From contig CANQAR010000017.1 in assembly GCA_947588845.1 (NCBI GenBank), positions 1-46,875 on the forward strand: a stretch of 46,875 nt of DNA, read 5' to 3'. The translations under genes and the position numbers were made by a program. Below are positions 38,819 through 46,875 of the stretch, one piece after another. The notes below the pieces were generated by a model that was given only the letters and a program-made list of their open reading frames with translations, was not told the origin of the DNA and did no database searches. Positions within the stretch are counted from its first letter, which is position 1. The number at the start of each line of letters is the position of its first letter. This stretch comes from an uncultured Lachnospiraceae bacterium (GTDB taxonomy: Bacteria > Bacillota > Clostridia > Lachnospirales > Lachnospiraceae).

Positions 38819-40534
38819 TCAGACAACCGCTTCCACCAGCACTCTGTCTTCAAAACGAATTTCCTTTACTCCGATTTCTTTCTTTTTGTTAAAATTAAAA
38901 CTGAGCATATAACCTTTTTTCAGATGATAGTAATCCATATATTCGGCCAGCTGTCGCTCTCCGCGTTCATTATAAGCGTTGCCGCGCCAGATTTTCAATT
39001 CAATCACAAACTGTTCTCCCCGATAGTCCACGACCACATCCGTGCGTTCCAGATTTCTTGTTCTGGATTCTATATAATAATTGCCAACTCCATTGATGAT
39101 CGGTCTTAAATACAACAGGAAATATTTTCTCCCTGCGTCTTCAAGAAATCTCTCTTCCTGATCCCCATACAATTCATGGAAATGGACAACAAATCTCTTC
39201 AGTACAGGTTCCATATCCAGCCGGCCATTTCGGACAAACTGGTTCTTTTCCAGTACCCCTGTCCTGTGCAGCTCGCTGTCGAGCGCTTCCTCCGACAGGA
39301 ACAGATTGTACAGGATCGTCTCAAATATTCTGTTGGAAATCGCCACATTCCCGTTTTGATTTTTTACAAAGCCGAACATTTCCGCCACTCTCAGAGAATC
39401 ATTCAGACTGTTGTAAGGAATACTGCTCCCCGTAAACAGCAATGTGTACAGCAGCTTTTTCAGATCAGGGTAATCTGTTAGTTTTCCGGTCAGAGATTCG
39501 AACAGCGTATTGCTCTCCGCGAGCAGCATTTTTATCGCTTCCATTACTCCGTTTTTTGTCCATGCCGCTGACTTGCCTTCAAAATCGTCGCTGTCCGCGA
39601 TTTTTTCATCCGTCAGCTTGCAGATCCTTGAGACAAGGAACGGATATCCTGATGTATAATCATAAATCAAAGATGCTATGTCGGCACAATCCATACCGGT
39701 TCTGTGATCTGCTTCATACCCGTGCAGCATCCCTCTGATATCCTCCGGGCAAAAACTCATGTCGACGTCAAAATCAGCGGCAACATCATAGGGTGACTTT
39801 GTCTCCCTATGATGCCGCGGACATTCGTCAAATGAAAGTAAACTTTCATTTTCCTCATTGTCAGCGCGAGCATTCCACGGACTGTTGTAGCGGTGTTCTT
39901 CTTCCGGACGTATTTTCCGCCTCAGGTTTTTGATATCATATACGCCTGCCAGAATAACAGAATGGAAAGCGGCATATTGTTTTCTGTCCAGATAACAACT
40001 CCGCAAAAGTCCTAAAAAATCCAGAAAGACCTGATTGTTGGAAGCATTATCCACTTCATCGATCATCAGAACAACCGGCCTGGCAGCAGTTTCACACAGC
40101 CCGCTGAGCAGATAAAATAAATCCGCAAGATTCATGCTGCCTGACAGCGCGCCAGTCTCCAGCGCACGGATATCCTCCTCAGACAATCCGTCTATTTTTC
40201 GTCTCCGATTGTGGACTGCCCGAAGGATCATCCGGGCAAATTCTCTGGAAAAAGCATATTCATCCTGAAAAACAGCGCTGCTCATGCGCTGGAAACTGAG
40301 GGAAAAAACAATGTAATCGTCCCTCAGGTATTCTCCAAGAGCCCACAGCGTTGTAGTTTTTCCATACTGCCGTGCCCGGTTAATCACAAAATATTTGCCG
40401 TCGTCCACAAGTTTTCTGATCTTTTCCAGACGCCCGCTCAAATCTACCATATAATGCTCATCCGGAAAACACGCGCCATTAACGTTGAAATATTTGCCCA
40501 CTCTGTCCTCCATTAGCTGTCTGATTCTTTTCAC
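38819..40534 (-). CDS. AAA-ATPase-like protein with PD-(D/E)XK nuclease-like domain, carrying an in-frame insertion
   Basis: A 571-aa member of the AAA-like/nuclease-like group (different subfamily from 27054-28772). The start YFNVNGACFPDEHYMVDLSG leads to the nucleotide site NRARQYGKTTTLWAL. Walker B is VVLMIDEVDNASN. The C-terminal nuclease-like core is RTDVVVDYRGEQFVIELKIW (D...E-x-K). Between NSPWN and VAADFDVDMSF, which normally adjoin in this family as I recall it, there is a 30-residue insertion made of palindromic DNA (39785-39873). Function is unknown. The stop codon is 3 nt from element B. Confidence 0.85.
   Translation of the reverse strand: MKRIRQLMEDRVGKYFNVNGACFPDEHYMVDLSGRLEKIRKLVDDGKYFVINRARQYGKTTTLWALGEYLRDDYIVFSLSFQRMSSAVFQDEYAFSREFARMILRAVHNRRRKIDGLSEEDIRALETGALSGSMNLADLFYLLSGLCETAARPVVLMIDEVDNASNNQVFLDFLGLLRSCYLDRKQYAAFHSVILAGVYDIKNLRRKIRPEEEHRYNSPWNARADNEENESLLSFDECPRHHRETKSPYDVAADFDVDMSFCPEDIRGMLHGYEADHRTGMDCADIASLIYDYTSGYPFLVSRICKLTDEKIADSDDFEGKSAAWTKNGVMEAIKMLLAESNTLFESLTGKLTDYPDLKKLLYTLLFTGSSIPYNSLNDSLRVAEMFGFVKNQNGNVAISNRIFETILYNLFLSEEALDSELHRTGVLEKNQFVRNGRLDMEPVLKRFVVHFHELYGDQEERFLEDAGRKYFLLYLRPIINGVGNYYIESRTRNLERTDVVVDYRGEQFVIELKIWRGNAYNERGERQLAEYMDYYHLKKGYMLSFNFNKKKEIGVKEIRFEDRVLVEAVV
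39785..39873 (-). repeat. Palindromic element inserted in frame (element D related)
   Basis: About 90 bp with the hairpins ATAGGG/CCCTAT and AAATGAAAG/CTTTCATTT and the D motif TATGATGCCGCGGA. It keeps the reading frame and adds about 30 residues (ADNEENESLLSFDECPRHH and flanks). SPWN before and SPYD after suggest a small duplication at the site. Confidence 0.6.
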
Positions 40535-40562
40535 GCCGCCTTTTTGACGACTGTCTGATTTT

Positions 40563-40616
40563 TATGCGCAGGCCCGCATGCATATGGAAACCAGTTGCCG
40601 ACGCAATACACGGGCC
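40563..40616 (+). repeat. Element B, 5' half only
   Basis: TATGCGCAGGCCCG to CGGGCC with the GGAAACCAGTTG core. Stem 1 is kept and stem 2 is lost. It ends 18 nt from the stop codon of the NagZ-like gene. Confidence 0.65.
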
Positions 40617-40634
40617 TTGAATTTCCTGTAAAAA

Positions 40635-42711
40635 TTACTGGGAATAGTAGTCATAAACAGCTCTGCTGGCAGAACCGATTACATTCTGTGCTTCTCCCAC
40701 GTCCGAAAGATTTTGTGACATAAATACAAGAATCAGATCATTTCCGGTATTGTAAAGAATACCTGCGTCATTTTCGACATCAGACAATTCTCCGGTTTTG
40801 TTTGCCACACTGACTCCCTCCGGCATCTGTGAAGGAATTTTGTTGCGTCTTGTCTGCTGCTTAAGCAGAGAGTACATCTGGTCCGCATAGGGGAAATCCC
40901 CTTCATATATTTTTTGTAAAAAATGTGCGCAGTCTGACACAGAAGTATAATTGTCTCCGTTTGCGTTACTCTGCAGCAGCAGCCTTCCCATGCTGGTCTG
41001 AGAATAGCCGTGTTCCTGACAGTAGTTGTTGACGATGTCCATTCCGGCGGAGGAAATTCCGCCGCCGAGATAACTGACGAGTGTGTTCGCCGCGTCATTG
41101 TCGCTGACTGTTATCATAGAATACAGATAAGAATCTATTAAATCGGATCCATACTGTGCGGCCAGATTCTCATAATTCTGATAGACAGCGCCCATAATGT
41201 ATAATTTAATCAGACTAGCCGCCTGCATGCTTTTGTCATTAATCGTTTCTTCCGTCCCGCCGCCAGCCAGATCAAGAATATCCACAGACCAGTCTCCATT
41301 ATTAACCGGCAGCATGTCTCTGACCAGAGAGACAGCTGTTTTTATTTTTTCATCGGAATTTCTTTCTGCTGTTCCGGATGAATTTGAGTTCAGAGGGGTT
41401 AAAGGCTCTTTCTCAATAGATTCGATGAACACGATGTTCGGTCCGTAATTTTCTGCCTGACCGGAATCCTCTGCCGGTGCCGGAGAATCTTCTTCCATCA
41501 TTGTCAGCTTGACTTTTAATATTCTTCTGACGGATTCATCAATCCTTTCCTGCGTAAGAGTTCCGTCGCTGACTGCTTCCAGTATTCCGTTATATGCAGC
41601 CTGGAGATCTGCCGGCATTAAAAGCAGATCGGCGCCCGCTTTTACTGCACGAACGGCGGCTTCGGCGGATGAGAATTTCTGGCTGACTGCTTCCATATTC
41701 AGAGCATCCGTCACGACAATCCCTTCAAAGCCCATTTCATCCCTCAGGATTCCTGTGGTGATTTCCTGGGAAAGAGAAGCAGGCGTATCATCGCCGGTGA
41801 TATTCGGAAGAGAAATATGTCCGACCATGATAAAATCCGTACCGTGGCTGATTCCTTCCCGGAAAGGAATCAATTCGCAGTCCCGCAGTTCTTCCAGTGT
41901 TTTTGGAGAACTTGCAGACCCCTCATGGGAATCTTCTTTTGTGTCCCCATGGCCTGGGAAATGCTTTAAGGTTCCATAAATCCCTTCTGCCTGAAGGCCG
42001 TCCAGCTCCGCCATAACCATCTCGGAAACCATCTGAGGATCATTGCCGAAAGAGCGGTATTTGACAACGGAGTTTTCCGGATTGCTCAGGACATCCGCCA
42101 CCGGCGCGAAATCCACATTAAATCCCATCCGCGACAGATATTTGCCTATTTCAGAACCGACTGCATAAGCCTCGTCCGGATCGCCGCGCTGTCCGATTTC
42201 AGACATATTTTCAATGTACGGAATATCCGGAAAAGATCTTCCGCTTATCCTGGAAACAGTTCCCCCTTCTTCGTCCACACAAATAAATGCCGGCAGTCCC
42301 GTGCGATCCCGGCTGAACTGCTGAACACCGGAAATCATTTCCCGGATCTGTTCTTCCGACTGAAGATTCTGTTCCATGTAAATCAGACCGCCTACAGGCA
42401 TGTTATTGATTGCGTTTCGCGTTGTTTCTCCGGCGACAGTAACCACATCTACCCCTGTTAACTGTTCCGGCAGCACAACAAACATCTGCGCCGTTTTTTC
42501 CTCGAGATCGAGTCCCGGCCAGCGACTGCTCCACCAGCTGCTCCAGAGTCTGTTCCGGCGGCAGCTGTTCTGTAGCTTCCCCCGTCGGCTGCTTCTGTAA
42601 TTCTTCTGCGTAAACTTCCGTCTTTTTCCCCGTGTTCCAGGATGATCCCAGGACAAGCAGGGGAAGCGCCGCCAGGACCGCGGCAGATAAAAATCTCGAA
42701 TTAATTTTCAT
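40635..42711 (-). CDS. nagZ: Secreted NagZ-like GH3 beta-N-acetylhexosaminidase fused to a beta-lactamase-like domain, frameshifted
   Basis: The gene starts at ATG 42711 with the signal peptide MKINSRFLSAAVLAALPLLV and reads to EQSLAG, then the frame changes near 42511-42517; LDLEEKTAQMF continues in the frame that runs to 40635. Restoring one base gives about 690 residues. The GH3 part (to about 400) has FICVDEEGG, the NagZ signature LKHFPGHGDTKEDSH and nucleophile Asp in VVTDALNMEA. The C-terminal third is class A beta-lactamase-like with SLIK (SxxK), SDN and KTG motifs. The first in-frame Met of the main frame is not a credible start. It could be a recent pseudogene, an assembly error, or a frameshifted gene. 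Confidence 0.82.
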
Positions 42712-42829
42712 AGGTGATATACCCTGTTCTTTCTTAATAATGTGATATTTACATTTTGCAAAACATTCATTTCCAGAGGGTATCTTACAACTTTATAGCA
42801 TCGAAATCAACCTGTTTTTTAACCGACTG

Positions 42830-42877
42830 GTTACTGTCCGCTCCGTGACCAGCAACAATGCTCCGCGATACAGAAAA
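42830..42877 (+). repeat. Element A end fragment
   Basis: GTTACTGTCCGCTCCGTGA followed by CAGCAACAATGCTCCGCGAT, then truncated close to the integrase gene 3' end. Confidence 0.55.
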
Positions 42878-42895
42878 CCATCCACCGGAGGCTGT

Positions 42896-43941
42896 TCACC
42901 GGGTCTCATTCAGCATCTGCGCGAGCTGTTTCTGCTGCGACGGATAGAGGTGTCCGTAGATATTCATGGTGATGCGGATATCCTGATGGCCGAGCCGCTC
43001 TTTGATGATGTAAGGCTGAACGCCGCGGTAAATGAGGTAGGCGACGTGGCTGTGACGCAGATCGTGCACGCGGATCTTTTTCAGGCCGCCTTTTTTGATT
43101 TCCCGGGCCAGTTTATGCTGTATGGCTTCCGCGACGATCGGGAAAATCCGGTCATCTTCTTTGAGATTTTTCAGACTGTCGATGTATTCACGCAGCTCGG
43201 CACAGAGAAATTCCGGAATATCAACGACGCGTATGGACTGTTCCGTCTTCGGTGGCGTGATAAAATCCGTGTGGTTTCTCCGGTAGTAGGTTTTGGTTAT
43301 ATGGATCTGGCTTTCCTGAAAGTCGATGTCGTTTTTTGTCAGGGCGAGGAGTTCTCCCTCGCGTATTCCGGTCCAGAACAGCGTCTCAAACAGTACATAG
43401 TACCGGCTTCCGGGGACGAGCTGCCGGATAAAAAGGTCATAGTCTTCTTTGGTCCAGAAATTAAGCTTCCCTGCGGTGGATTTTCCGATTTTTGTGATCT
43501 TTTTGCAGGGATTGTCCTGCAGGTTGTAGATTCTGGACGCATGGGTAAACAGGGCAGTGAGCTGATTCTGAATAGTCCGCAGATAGGTCTGCGAATAGTT
43601 TTTCTCCAGCATGGCGTTCTGCCATTGGATCAGATCTGCGGCGGTGATGGAACTGATCGTCCGGCTGCCGAGGAAGGGAAGCAGATGGGTCTGAATTATG
43701 TGGCGTTTCATGATGAGAGTGCGTTCTTTCAGGCTCTTTTTTTGTCCTCCAAATAAACTTCTGTAAATTCTTCCAGCGTCAGGCTGATGGGAGCTCCCTT
43801 CGCGAGGAAGGAACGCTCCCATTCGGCGGCCTCACGCTTTGTCCGAAATCCCTTTTTTCTTTTACGTTTTTGTAAACCAGTCCAGTCTTTATAATAACAC
43901 TGAACCGTCCATGTGCCGTTTGATTCTCTGGTGATTGCCAT
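42896..43941 (-). CDS. Tyrosine recombinase/integrase, frameshifted near the N-terminus
   Basis: The start at 43941 (MAITRESNGTWTVQCYYKDW) encodes the AP2-like arm-binding domain to YLEDKKRA and stops. The continuation SLKERTLIMKRHIIQTHLLP is in another frame, joined at a run of seven A (43737-43743). The catalytic part is intact: Arg in FWTGIREGEL, HDLRHSH (HxxR), LGHQDI and the tyrosine in MNIYGHLY. It resembles integrases of Tn916/ICE-type elements. No excisionase, relaxase, tRNA or att site is nearby, so it looks like the leftover of a lost element, or its expression needs slippage on the A run. Confidence 0.82.
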
Positions 43942-43980
43942 AGTTGTCTGGTTCCTTTCCCGCCGTCTGAACGTTTGAAT

Positions 43981-44010
43981 ATTATATCATACGTGAGCGG
44001 AAGAAGTAAA
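43981..44010 (-). promoter_or_regulatory. Predicted promoter of the integrase
   Basis: On the minus strand TTTACT (44010-44005), 18-nt spacer, perfect TATAAT (43986-43981). Confidence 0.5.
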
Positions 44011-44216
44011 CAAGAATTGCTGAAAAATGCCGTAAATACGCGAAAAAATGGAATCGGGAAGACGGATGGAAGTAAAAAATCCGCGGCATTTGGGCAGTCT
44101 TTTTAGACAGATTGAGGAAAAGAAACATAAACTTTGAGAGATAAAAAACAATATAATAAAATATTTTAGAAAAATCTAAATAAAAAATGAGTAATTTTAG
44201 AATAATATATAAAAGA
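44011..44216. other. AT-rich intergenic stretch upstream of the integrase
   Basis: About 200 bp much richer in A/T than the rest of the window, with no ORF of note. It may be the flank of a former mobile element; no direct repeat marking an att site was seen. Confidence 0.4.
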
Positions 44217-44253
44217 CAAATCAGACGTCACTTTCCGGCGGCCGCCTGATTTG
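44217..44253 (-). terminator. Terminator of the sugar ABC operon
   Basis: CAAATCAG (44217-44224) pairs with CTGATTTG (44246-44253) around a GC-rich loop. On the minus strand it is followed by TCTTTTATATATT. Element B lies between this terminator and the last stop codon, so B is inside the transcript. Confidence 0.55.
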
Positions 44254-44260
44254 CCTGTTT

Positions 44261-44348
44261 TATGCGCAGGCCCACATATGAAAATCAGCTGCTGAAGCAG
44301 CATGCGGGCCGCGCGGCGGGCAGGAGGAAAAACCGCCTCCTGCTCGAT
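44261..44348 (+). repeat. Dispersed element B in the 3' untranslated region of the sugar ABC operon
   Basis: Complete from TATGCGCAGGCCC to CTCGAT, with the AGCTGCTGAAGCAGC core (altered on one side of the hairpin loop) and stem CAGGAGG/CCTCCTG. It ends 3 nt from the permease stop codon. Confidence 0.85.
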
Positions 44349-44351
44349 TAA

Positions 44352-45260
44352 TTATCCCTTGACCGCTCCTGACGTCATACCTGCTACCAGATAGCGGTTG
44401 AAGATCAGATAGATGATAAGAATCGGGATGATACCGAACATCGATCCCGCGATCAGAAGGTCGTAGTTGTTGCCGTACGGTGTCAGCAGCGTGTTCAGAC
44501 CGATCTGGAGCGTGAACTTGCTTGTGTCACGGAACACGAGCATCGGCCACAGCATGTTGTTCCAGGATCCCATCGCGCACAGGATTGCCATGGACGCGAA
44601 CGCCGGCTTCGTGATCGGCATCATGATCTTGACTGAAATTCCGTACTCAGTACACCCGTCCACACGCGCCGCGTCGAGCAGCTCCATCGGCAGTCCCTGC
44701 ATGTACTGCCTAAAGAAGAAGATCGTCGAGGCGGCACACAGACCGGGCAGGAATACACCGGCGTTCGTGTTGATGATGCCAAGCGTCGTAACTTCCTGGT
44801 AAAGCGGAAGCATCAGAATTTCAAACGGCACGGACATCGTCGCAATGACCATGAAGAACAGGAAGTTTCCGAGCTTTGTCTTGTACATCGTCATGCCGTA
44901 GGCGACGAAGTAGCAGACGAGCAGCGTCAGGACGACGGTCAGCAGCGTCAGGACGAGGCTGTTCTTGTACCACATGAAGTACTTGTTGGAGTCCGTGATC
45001 GCCACGGAATCCGTCGTGTGCGGGTTCAGGAACTTCGTGAACAGGTAGGTATAGTTGTGCAGGCTCCACTCCTTGACCTTCAGGTTCAGGGACATACCGT
45101 TCTGGAAGATCTCACGCGCCGGACGGAACGAAGCCGTCAGACCCGCGAGGAGCGGAAACGCGATAATCGCGGAAATAAATACGAACAGGGCCGTCGAAAG
45201 GAACGAGCTGACTCTGTGGTTTGATTCCATTGTTTTTGGAGCGTTCGGATCTTTTGCCAT
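44352..45260 (-). CDS. Carbohydrate ABC transporter permease (MalG type)
   Basis: A 302-aa inner-membrane component with six helices. The N-terminus after VSSFLSTALFVFISAIIAF leads to a periplasmic loop. The EAA coupling motif is ELLDAARVDGCTEYGISVKIMMPITKPA. The C-terminus is FNRYLVAGMTSGAVKG, the conserved MalG ending. It starts 3 nt after the preceding permease gene. With the binding protein and MalF-type partner it forms a CUT1 sugar importer. The ATPase is not encoded here and is probably shared (MsmK-like). The sugar is unknown. Confidence 0.93.
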   Translation of the reverse strand: MAKDPNAPKTMESNHRVSSFLSTALFVFISAIIAFPLLAGLTASFRPAREIFQNGMSLNLKVKEWSLHNYTYLFTKFLNPHTTDSVAITDSNKYFMWYKNSLVLTLLTVVLTLLVCYFVAYGMTMYKTKLGNFLFFMVIATMSVPFEILMLPLYQEVTTLGIINTNAGVFLPGLCAASTIFFFRQYMQGLPMELLDAARVDGCTEYGISVKIMMPITKPAFASMAILCAMGSWNNMLWPMLVFRDTSKFTLQIGLNTLLTPYGNNYDLLIAGSMFGIIPILIIYLIFNRYLVAGMTSGAVKG

Positions 45261-45263
45261 AAC

Positions 45264-46157
45264 TCAGTCCTCCTTCTTCGGACCAATCGTGCCGGTCGCG
45301 AACAGCTGGATGAAGTTGATGATCAGTGCGATGATCATCAGCACCACGCCGACCGCGCAGGCATAACCAAGGTCGTTCTTCTCAATACCACGCTTATACA
45401 GATAACCCACGATCGTAAGACCGATGTTCTTCGGGGACGAGTTACCGTTCCAGAGCATGAAGCTCTCAAGGAACATGGACAGGCCGGCGAATACGGAGAT
45501 CGTGATAACGTACACCGTTGTCGGCTTCAGCAGCGGGAGCGTTATGTACCACAGCGTCTGGGCCGGGCTCGCGCCGTCGATGTCGGCGGACTCGTACAGC
45601 GTGCCGTCGATGGAATTCAGGCCGGACACAAAGTACAGCATGTTGACGCCGGTCCATCTCCACATACACAGGAGAAGGAGCGCCACCCAGCCGGTTCCCT
45701 TGGACTTCAGCCACGGGATGGATGCCCTGCCGATCATCTGCATCAGCTGGTTCATCTGGCCGCCGTCGCCCTCTGAGAACATCAGACGGAACAGCATACC
45801 GGAGATAACCACGGAAGTAAGTGCCGGGATGTACATGATAACCTTCCACACGCCTCTGGCCTTTGTGATGCGGCTCTCAATAAGGACTGCGAGCAGCATC
45901 GGGATCGGGACCAGAAGGAGCAGGGTCAGGAGCATGTATTCCACGCTGTTAAAGACAGCCGTCCTGAAGAACGGGTCTTTTGCCAGTTTCTGATAATGTT
46001 GGATTCCTACCCAGGTGGAACTGCCGAACGTTACGTCCTGGAAGCTCATGACAATACCGGTGACCAGCGGATACAGCCAGAAAATCAGTAAGCTCAGGCA
46101 GAACGGAAGTACGAATACGAACGGCGCTATCTTCTGGGAATACAGTAATTTCTTCAC
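45264..46157 (-). CDS. Carbohydrate ABC transporter permease (MalF type)
   Basis: A 297-aa permease with six helices. It starts with GTG at 46157 (KKLLYSQKIAPFVFVLPFCL), 8 nt after GGAGG; the longer ATG frame runs through element B and is rejected. The EAA motif is LYESADIDGASPAQTLWYITLPLLKP. GLSMFLESFMLWNGNSSPKN is the usual late loop. It pairs with the MalG-type permease downstream as the membrane core of a CUT1 importer. Confidence 0.92.
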   Translation of the reverse strand: MKKLLYSQKIAPFVFVLPFCLSLLIFWLYPLVTGIVMSFQDVTFGSSTWVGIQHYQKLAKDPFFRTAVFNSVEYMLLTLLLLVPIPMLLAVLIESRITKARGVWKVIMYIPALTSVVISGMLFRLMFSEGDGGQMNQLMQMIGRASIPWLKSKGTGWVALLLLCMWRWTGVNMLYFVSGLNSIDGTLYESADIDGASPAQTLWYITLPLLKPTTVYVITISVFAGLSMFLESFMLWNGNSSPKNIGLTIVGYLYKRGIEKNDLGYACAVGVVLMIIALIINFIQLFATGTIGPKKED

Positions 46158-46203
46158 TACATATTCCTCCTTATTGTAAAAACCGAAGGTTTTTCTTTTT
46201 TTA

Positions 46204-46290
46204 ATCGAGCAGGAGATGGTTTTCTCCTGCCCGCCGCGCGGCCCGGGTGCTGCGTCAGCAGTCTGGTTTCCCTGCCTGGGCCTGCGCATA
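46204..46290 (-). repeat. Dispersed element B, inverted orientation
   Basis: Reverse copy between the binding-protein and permease genes. Its stem 2 is CAGGAGA/TCTCCTG, a compensated change from CAGGAGG/CCTCCTG. It lies in the permease leader inside the operon. Confidence 0.8.
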
Positions 46291-46296
46291 TCGCAA

Positions 46297-46325
46297 GAGG
46301 CCCGGGAAACGTTTTCCCGAGCCTC
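46297..46325 (-). terminator. Intercistronic hairpin after the binding-protein gene
   Basis: GAGGCCCGGGAAA pairs with TTTCCCGAGCCTC with one mismatch. It lacks a strong T-tract, so it may attenuate or stabilise the binding-protein mRNA, as is common in sugar ABC operons. Confidence 0.5.
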
Positions 46326-46431
46326 CCTTCCTAACTCATACAACACGCTGACAAGTCAGATGCCTCAGAATCTGCGGTTCCGCCGTAGCATATCAGGCGA
46401 AACCCTGAGGGTACTCTTTCCTGCCGATGTA

Positions 46432-46875
46432 TTACATAGTCTCAAACAGAATGTATTCCTGTGCCTCTGCAAGAGCATCCGAAACATCCATACCCTCCTC
46501 AAAAACTTCGTTCAGAGTCGTGGTGCAGAAGTAGTCGTTGATTGTCGGAGATGCGGTTGTTGAGTAAATCCTGCCGATCTCGTCGTTCGCTGCCAGTTCA
46601 TTCAGAACCTCATACGGTTTCACACGGAAATATGTGTTGTAGTAGTTGCTTTCGTCATACGCGAACGCTTCGTCTGACCAGTAAGCCGTGTTGCAGACAT
46701 CGAATCCAAGCTCGTTCCAGATGTACTTCTCGCCTTCCTCGGAAAGCTTCGCCCATGCCAGCCACTCAGCGGCCAGTTCCGGATTCTCGCACTGGTTCGT
46801 TACAACCGTACCGGTTCCGCCGATACCAACGGATGACGGCTGTCCCTCTTCGAATACCGGGATCTTTGTGATGTC
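46432..46875 (-). CDS. Extracellular sugar-binding protein, C-terminal part (gene runs off the window)
   Basis: The 147 visible C-terminal residues are typical of CUT1 solute-binding proteins: SSVGIGGTGTVVTNQCENPE, ELAAEWLAWAKLSEEGEKYI, then NDYFCTTTLNEVFEEGMDV. The frame is open to the right edge, so start, signal peptide and most ligand residues lie outside. It is the first gene of the binding protein-permease-permease operon. The sugar cannot be assigned. Confidence 0.85.
   Translation of the reverse strand, partial: DITKIPVFEEGQPSSVGIGGTGTVVTNQCENPELAAEWLAWAKLSEEGEKYIWNELGFDVCNTAYWSDEAFAYDESNYYNTYFRVKPYEVLNELAANDEIGRIYSTTASPTINDYFCTTTLNEVFEEGMDVSDALAEAQEYILFETM

Noticed and set aside
43737-43743. 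Classical programmed -1 frameshift site in the integrase
   Set aside because: The A7 run is in the wrong phase for X-XXY-YYZ (zero-frame codons are GAC AAA AAA AGA) and no stimulatory stem was identified; simple mutation or slippage is kept as the cautious reading.
42845-43756. 303-codon plus-strand frame opposite the integrase
   Set aside because: The minus-strand frame has the full tyrosine recombinase motif set; the plus frame only mirrors it.
46158-46346. Longer N-terminus of the MalF-type permease
   Set aside because: The added residues are a translation of element B; the GTG at 46157 has a proper GGAGG spacing and starts the family N-terminus.

Overview
The window looks like a chromosomal segment of a gut-type clostridium, most likely Lachnospiraceae. 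The basis is moderate-to-high GC, AGGAGG-type ribosome binding sites, and a gene content typical of that family: a DUF6449-type ABC permease, a DUF6110 protein, DUF1836, TrpR-like YerC, AAA/PD-(D/E)XK ATPases, a PucR regulator, a domain-swapped GH3 glucosidase and sugar ABC transporters. This is inference from protein style; no rRNA, tRNA or marker gene fixes the species.

Layout. 1-6306: 3' part of an ABC permease, a pyridoxamine kinase (-), an amidohydrolase and an SH3-domain lipoprotein. 6555-12449: an NMT1/SsuA-like binding lipoprotein (-), a metal-handling cassette (26-aa peptide, DUF6110, P-type ATPase, membrane-anchored HMA protein) behind a strong promoter flanked by two copies of a 16-bp operator-like site, and a split chromate transporter (-). 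12648-21268: PHP hydrolase, YerC, DUF1836 (-), PcrA helicase, a membrane protein, an RlmD-type RNA methyltransferase with a decayed tail, and a SAM methyltransferase. 21293-26638 (-): a four-gene ABC export operon in which one permease is fused to a lipoprotein-like domain. 27054-33573: AAA/nuclease-like ATPase, PNPOx-family protein, SpoU methyltransferase carrying an in-frame minisatellite, a 71-bp tandem array, GH3 glucosidase. 33954-38588: a new 54-aa Tyr-rich ORF (-), PucR regulator, response regulator with HD-GYP, Hpt protein, endonuclease III. 38819-46875 (-): second AAA-type ATPase, secreted NagZ/beta-lactamase-like fusion (frameshifted), a solitary frameshifted integrase, and a sugar ABC operon.

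The most distinctive content is between the genes. Three families of short dispersed structured elements recur. Element A is about 143 bp with terminal inverted repeats close to GTTACTGTTCACTCC, MITE-like, and has two internal hairpins. Element B is about 88 bp, runs from TATGCGCAGGCCC to CTCGAT, and sits 0-18 nt behind the stop codon of six minus-strand genes, with compensatory base changes in its stems. Element D is a small hairpin followed by TGATGCC(A/G)CGGA; one copy appears to be inserted in frame inside an ATPase gene. Two orphan 30-bp units ending GCGTGGATTGAAA resemble type I CRISPR repeats, but there is no array and no cas gene.

No rRNA, tRNA, complete insertion sequence or CRISPR array was seen. 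All family assignments are by reading motifs; no database search was run.
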